A stretch of DNA of 64,000 nucleotides from Acidocella sp. KAb 2-4 (GTDB lineage: Bacteria; Pseudomonadota; Alphaproteobacteria; Acetobacterales; Acetobacteraceae). The DNA lies in contig NZ_JAJDJU010000004.1 in the NCBI RefSeq assembly GCF_020567705.1, positions 106,750 through 170,749 of the forward strand, read 5' to 3'. Under the pieces are notes generated by a model. That model was given only the letters and a program-made list of their open reading frames with translations, was not told where the DNA came from and ran no database searches. Shown here piece after piece: positions 62,188 to 64,000 of this stretch (positions are counted from its first letter, which is position 1; each line of letters starts with the position of its first letter). Position numbers and translations under genes: made by a program.

Positions 62188-63282
62188 ATGTCCGTGCAAT
62201 GTAACGTTACCGCCAAAGCGGCATCTGGCGCGCCGATGAGCGTGTTTGAACGCTTCCTCACCCTCTGGGTGTTTCTCTGCATCATCGCCGGCATACTGGC
62301 GGGGCAGGCCGCGCCTGGGGTGTTTCAGGCGGTCGGCCGCATGCAGATCGCGCAGGTCAATCTGCCGGTTGGGCTGCTGATCTGGGTGATGATCATCCCG
62401 ATGCTGGTGAAGGTCGATTTCGGCGCGCTGCACGAGGTGCGGCAACATGTGCGGGGCATCGGCGTCACCTTGTTCGTCAACTGGCTGGTGAAGCCGTTCT
62501 CGATGGCGCTGCTGGCTTCGCTGTTCATCGGGCATCTGTTCCGCCCGCTCCTGCCGGCGGGGCAGATCGACAGCTATATCGCCGGGCTGATTCTGCTCGC
62601 CGCGGCGCCGTGCACGGCTATGGTGTTCGTCTGGAGCCGGCTTACCAATGGCGATCCGCTGTTCACGCTGTCTCAGGTCGCGCTCAACGATACCATCATG
62701 GTCTTCGCCTTCGCGCCCATCGTGGGGCTGCTGCTGGGGCTGTCATCCATCACCGTGCCCTGGGCAACGCTGCTCACCTCAGTCGTGCTCTACATCGTGA
62801 TTCCGGTGATCATCGCACAATTCTGGCGGCGCGCTCTGCTCAAGCGCGGCCAGGCGGGTTTCGACGCGGCCATGGCCAAGATCGGGCCCTGGTCGATCCT
62901 CGCCCTGTTGCTTACGCTGGTGCTGCTATTCGCTTTCCAGGGGGCGGCCATCATCGCGCAGCCGCTGGTTATCGTGCTCCTGGCCGTGCCGATTTTGGTG
63001 CAGGTCTTCTTCAATGCCGCCCTCGCCTATGGGCTCAACCGCGCCGTTGGCGAGGCGCACAATATCGCCTGCCCCTCAGCGCTGATCGGCGCGTCGAATT
63101 TCTTCGAGTTGGCGGTGGCGGCGGCGATCAGCCTGTTCGGTTTCAATTCCGGCGCGGCGCTGGCCACGGTAGTCGGCGTGTTGATCGAGGTGCCGGTGAT
63201 GCTGCTGGTGGTCAGGATCGTGATCGCATCCAAGAGCTGGTATGATGACGGCCGCGCGGGAGCGCTGAAAAAGCGCGTATAA
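62188..63282 (+). CDS. arsB: ACR3-family arsenite efflux permease
   Basis: A 364-residue membrane protein with ten hydrophobic segments. ACR3 features: IWVMIIPMLVKVDFGAL, the conserved cysteine in LLAAAPCTAMVFVWSRLTNGDP and the VALNDTIMVFAFAPI segment. It exports arsenite using the proton motive force. ATG at 62188 is chosen because it lies directly after the arsC stop; a longer frame would overlap arsC. Confidence 0.94.
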   Translation: MSVQCNVTAKAASGAPMSVFERFLTLWVFLCIIAGILAGQAAPGVFQAVGRMQIAQVNLPVGLLIWVMIIPMLVKVDFGALHEVRQHVRGIGVTLFVNWLVKPFSMALLASLFIGHLFRPLLPAGQIDSYIAGLILLAAAPCTAMVFVWSRLTNGDPLFTLSQVALNDTIMVFAFAPIVGLLLGLSSITVPWATLLTSVVLYIVIPVIIAQFWRRALLKRGQAGFDAAMAKIGPWSILALLLTLVLLFAFQGAAIIAQPLVIVLLAVPILVQVFFNAALAYGLNRAVGEAHNIACPSALIGASNFFELAVAAAISLFGFNSGAALATVVGVLIEVPVMLLVVRIVIASKSWYDDGRAGALKKRV

Positions 63283-63327
63283 AGTTATTTTATCGCGGCG
63301 ACTTTTCTTACACAGGCCGAGACTGCC

Positions 63328-63356
63328 AAAAAAAGGCGGCGCAAAACTGCGCCGCC
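63328..63356 (-). terminator. Rho-independent terminator for the minus-strand small gene
   Basis: A perfect 9-bp stem (63335-63343 and 63348-63356) has seven A on the left, which become T on the minus strand. It lies about 145 bases beyond the stop of the secreted-protein gene. The plus strand lacks a matching T-run, so it does not terminate arsB in the usual way. Confidence 0.88.
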
Positions 63357-63501
63357 GAGGTCAGGGAGATCAATGTCCAAAAGCAGGAAGACAAGTAATC
63401 CTGTAGCGCTATCTGTACGTCAGGACTTCGCTCCTACAGCAGCGCCGATTTAACAGGGCTGCAATGACAATTTTCTGACCCTCACCGATTTTGAACCCGT
63501 C

Positions 63502-63762
63502 TCAGCGCTTGCCGACAAAAGCGTTCTGATTATCCGGATTGCCGCCCTGATTGGACGCCGGAACCACGTCGAACCCGACGGGAACCGGGGCATTCTCGAC
63601 CGCGCGGCCGTGCAGGACCGGGGCATTCTGCGCACCGGCGTCAGGGGCCAGCTGCTGAACAGGCGCATTGACGGCGAGTTCGCCAACGCGGGCCTGAGCC
63701 GCCAGCGGCGCGAAAGACGCGGCAAAAATGGCGACAGAAACAAACTTCGTGAAACGTGACAT
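63502..63762 (-). CDS. Small secreted protein of unknown function
   Basis: An 86-residue protein with a clear signal peptide (MSRFTKFVSVAIFAAS start, cleavage near AQARVG at about residue 25). The mature part of about 60 residues is Ala/Val/Asn/Pro-rich with no cysteine, repeating NAPV three or more times (VNAPV, QNAPV, ENAPV). No known family is recognised. The start ATG is chosen because it begins the signal peptide; a longer in-frame extension is not secretion-like. Confidence 0.7.
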   Translation of the reverse strand: MSRFTKFVSVAIFAASFAPLAAQARVGELAVNAPVQQLAPDAGAQNAPVLHGRAVENAPVPVGFDVVPASNQGGNPDNQNAFVGKR

Positions 63763-63872
63763 GATAAAAGTCCTTCGTTCGAAAGGGCGATCGCGCCCTG
63801 CGACAGACGACGATGTATGGTAAACGAGGCTGTCACTCAACACTTGGAAGAACGTATTCTGGCCAAGAGAGG

Positions 63873-63889
63873 CATGCGTAAAACGCATG
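63873..63889. promoter_or_regulatory. Inverted repeat upstream of the small secreted gene
   Basis: CATGCGT-AAA-ACGCATG is a perfect 7-bp-arm inverted repeat about 110 bases upstream of the gene at 63762. The half-site ATGCGT occurs again at about 63905, in the AT-rich end of the window. It looks like an operator for an unidentified regulator. The rest of 63763-64000 holds no gene that I can support. Confidence 0.45.
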
Positions 63890-64000
63890 TTAAAATGGGT
63901 GATATGCGTTTTTATCACGTCACTCGGCGCAATAATGGCAGAATCGGTTCTATTTAATCTTATCGGGCGCCCGGAGGTGATCGTCCGGCAACAGACCAGA

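Overview
The window is about 64 kb of dense, high-GC proteobacterial chromosome. It has operons on both strands, ATGA-type gene overlaps, good Shine-Dalgarno sequences, FNR-like and sigma-54 signals, and Bad/Ali proteins that closely resemble those of Rhodopseudomonas. This points to a metabolically versatile, largely aerobic alphaproteobacterium. Acetobacteraceae is a guess I cannot prove from the sequence. I see no rRNA, tRNA, CRISPR array or insertion sequence.

Layout. 1-0.8 kb: tail of an RND efflux pump and an AhpD-like protein, closed by a terminator. 0.9-7.4 kb: a complete six-gene toluene-4-monooxygenase-type operon (tmoABCDEF) with a textbook sigma-54 promoter, upstream activator half-sites and a XylR/DmpR-class activator as the last gene; the activator pocket lacks the two residues that hold phenol. 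7.4-10.4 kb: arginine/ornithine-type antiporter with an FNR box, thioesterase, truncated haemoglobin, OsmC. 10.5-18.5 kb: two methyltransferases, a DMT exporter, and an omega-amino-acid/beta-alanine operon (aminotransferase, mmsA, PuuB-like oxidase) divergent from a LysR gene. 18.5-21.4 kb: a GNAT gene gutted by an in-frame deletion, a stress-like membrane protein, EAL-HDOD and PilZ proteins. 21.4-26.1 kb: cysteine hydrolase plus TIM-barrel protein, divergent from an FGGY kinase plus glpD.

26.1-36 kb: a bacterial microcompartment (BMC) locus: kinase, two tandem-domain shell proteins, one hexameric and one pentameric shell protein, a small conserved protein, CoA-acylating aldehyde dehydrogenase, class III PLP enzyme, DeoR regulator, SDR and amine permease. 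Gene order and content match the RMM/aminoacetone-utilisation compartment known from mycobacteria. The inferred route is aminoacetone or 1-amino-2-propanol, then the phosphate ester, then propionaldehyde, then propionyl-CoA.

36.5-46.8 kb: one long operon for cyclohexanecarboxylate degradation (badH, badI, aliB, aliA, badK, then beta-oxidation genes), divergent from a BadR-like MarR gene, with a perfect palindrome in between. 46.9-50.7 kb: glycolate oxidase glcDEF. 51-51.9 kb: secreted dienelactone-hydrolase-like protein. 51.9-58.8 kb: a PqqD-like protein, an ATP-grasp enzyme, a DAP-decarboxylase-like PLP enzyme and a urea-transporter/M23-peptidase fusion, overlapping end to end, divergent from a solitary peptide-binding protein. 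This looks like an uncharacterised peptide or amino-acid modification system. 59.2-64 kb: ABC-F ATPase, an arsenic operon (arsR, two arsC, ACR3) and a small secreted protein at the edge.

The two most interesting parts are the BMC locus and the PqqD/ATP-grasp/decarboxylase/UT-M23 cluster. By eye both have softer GC bias than the flanking operons, which suggests transfer. All assignments rest on reading motifs and remembered family sequences; no search was run.
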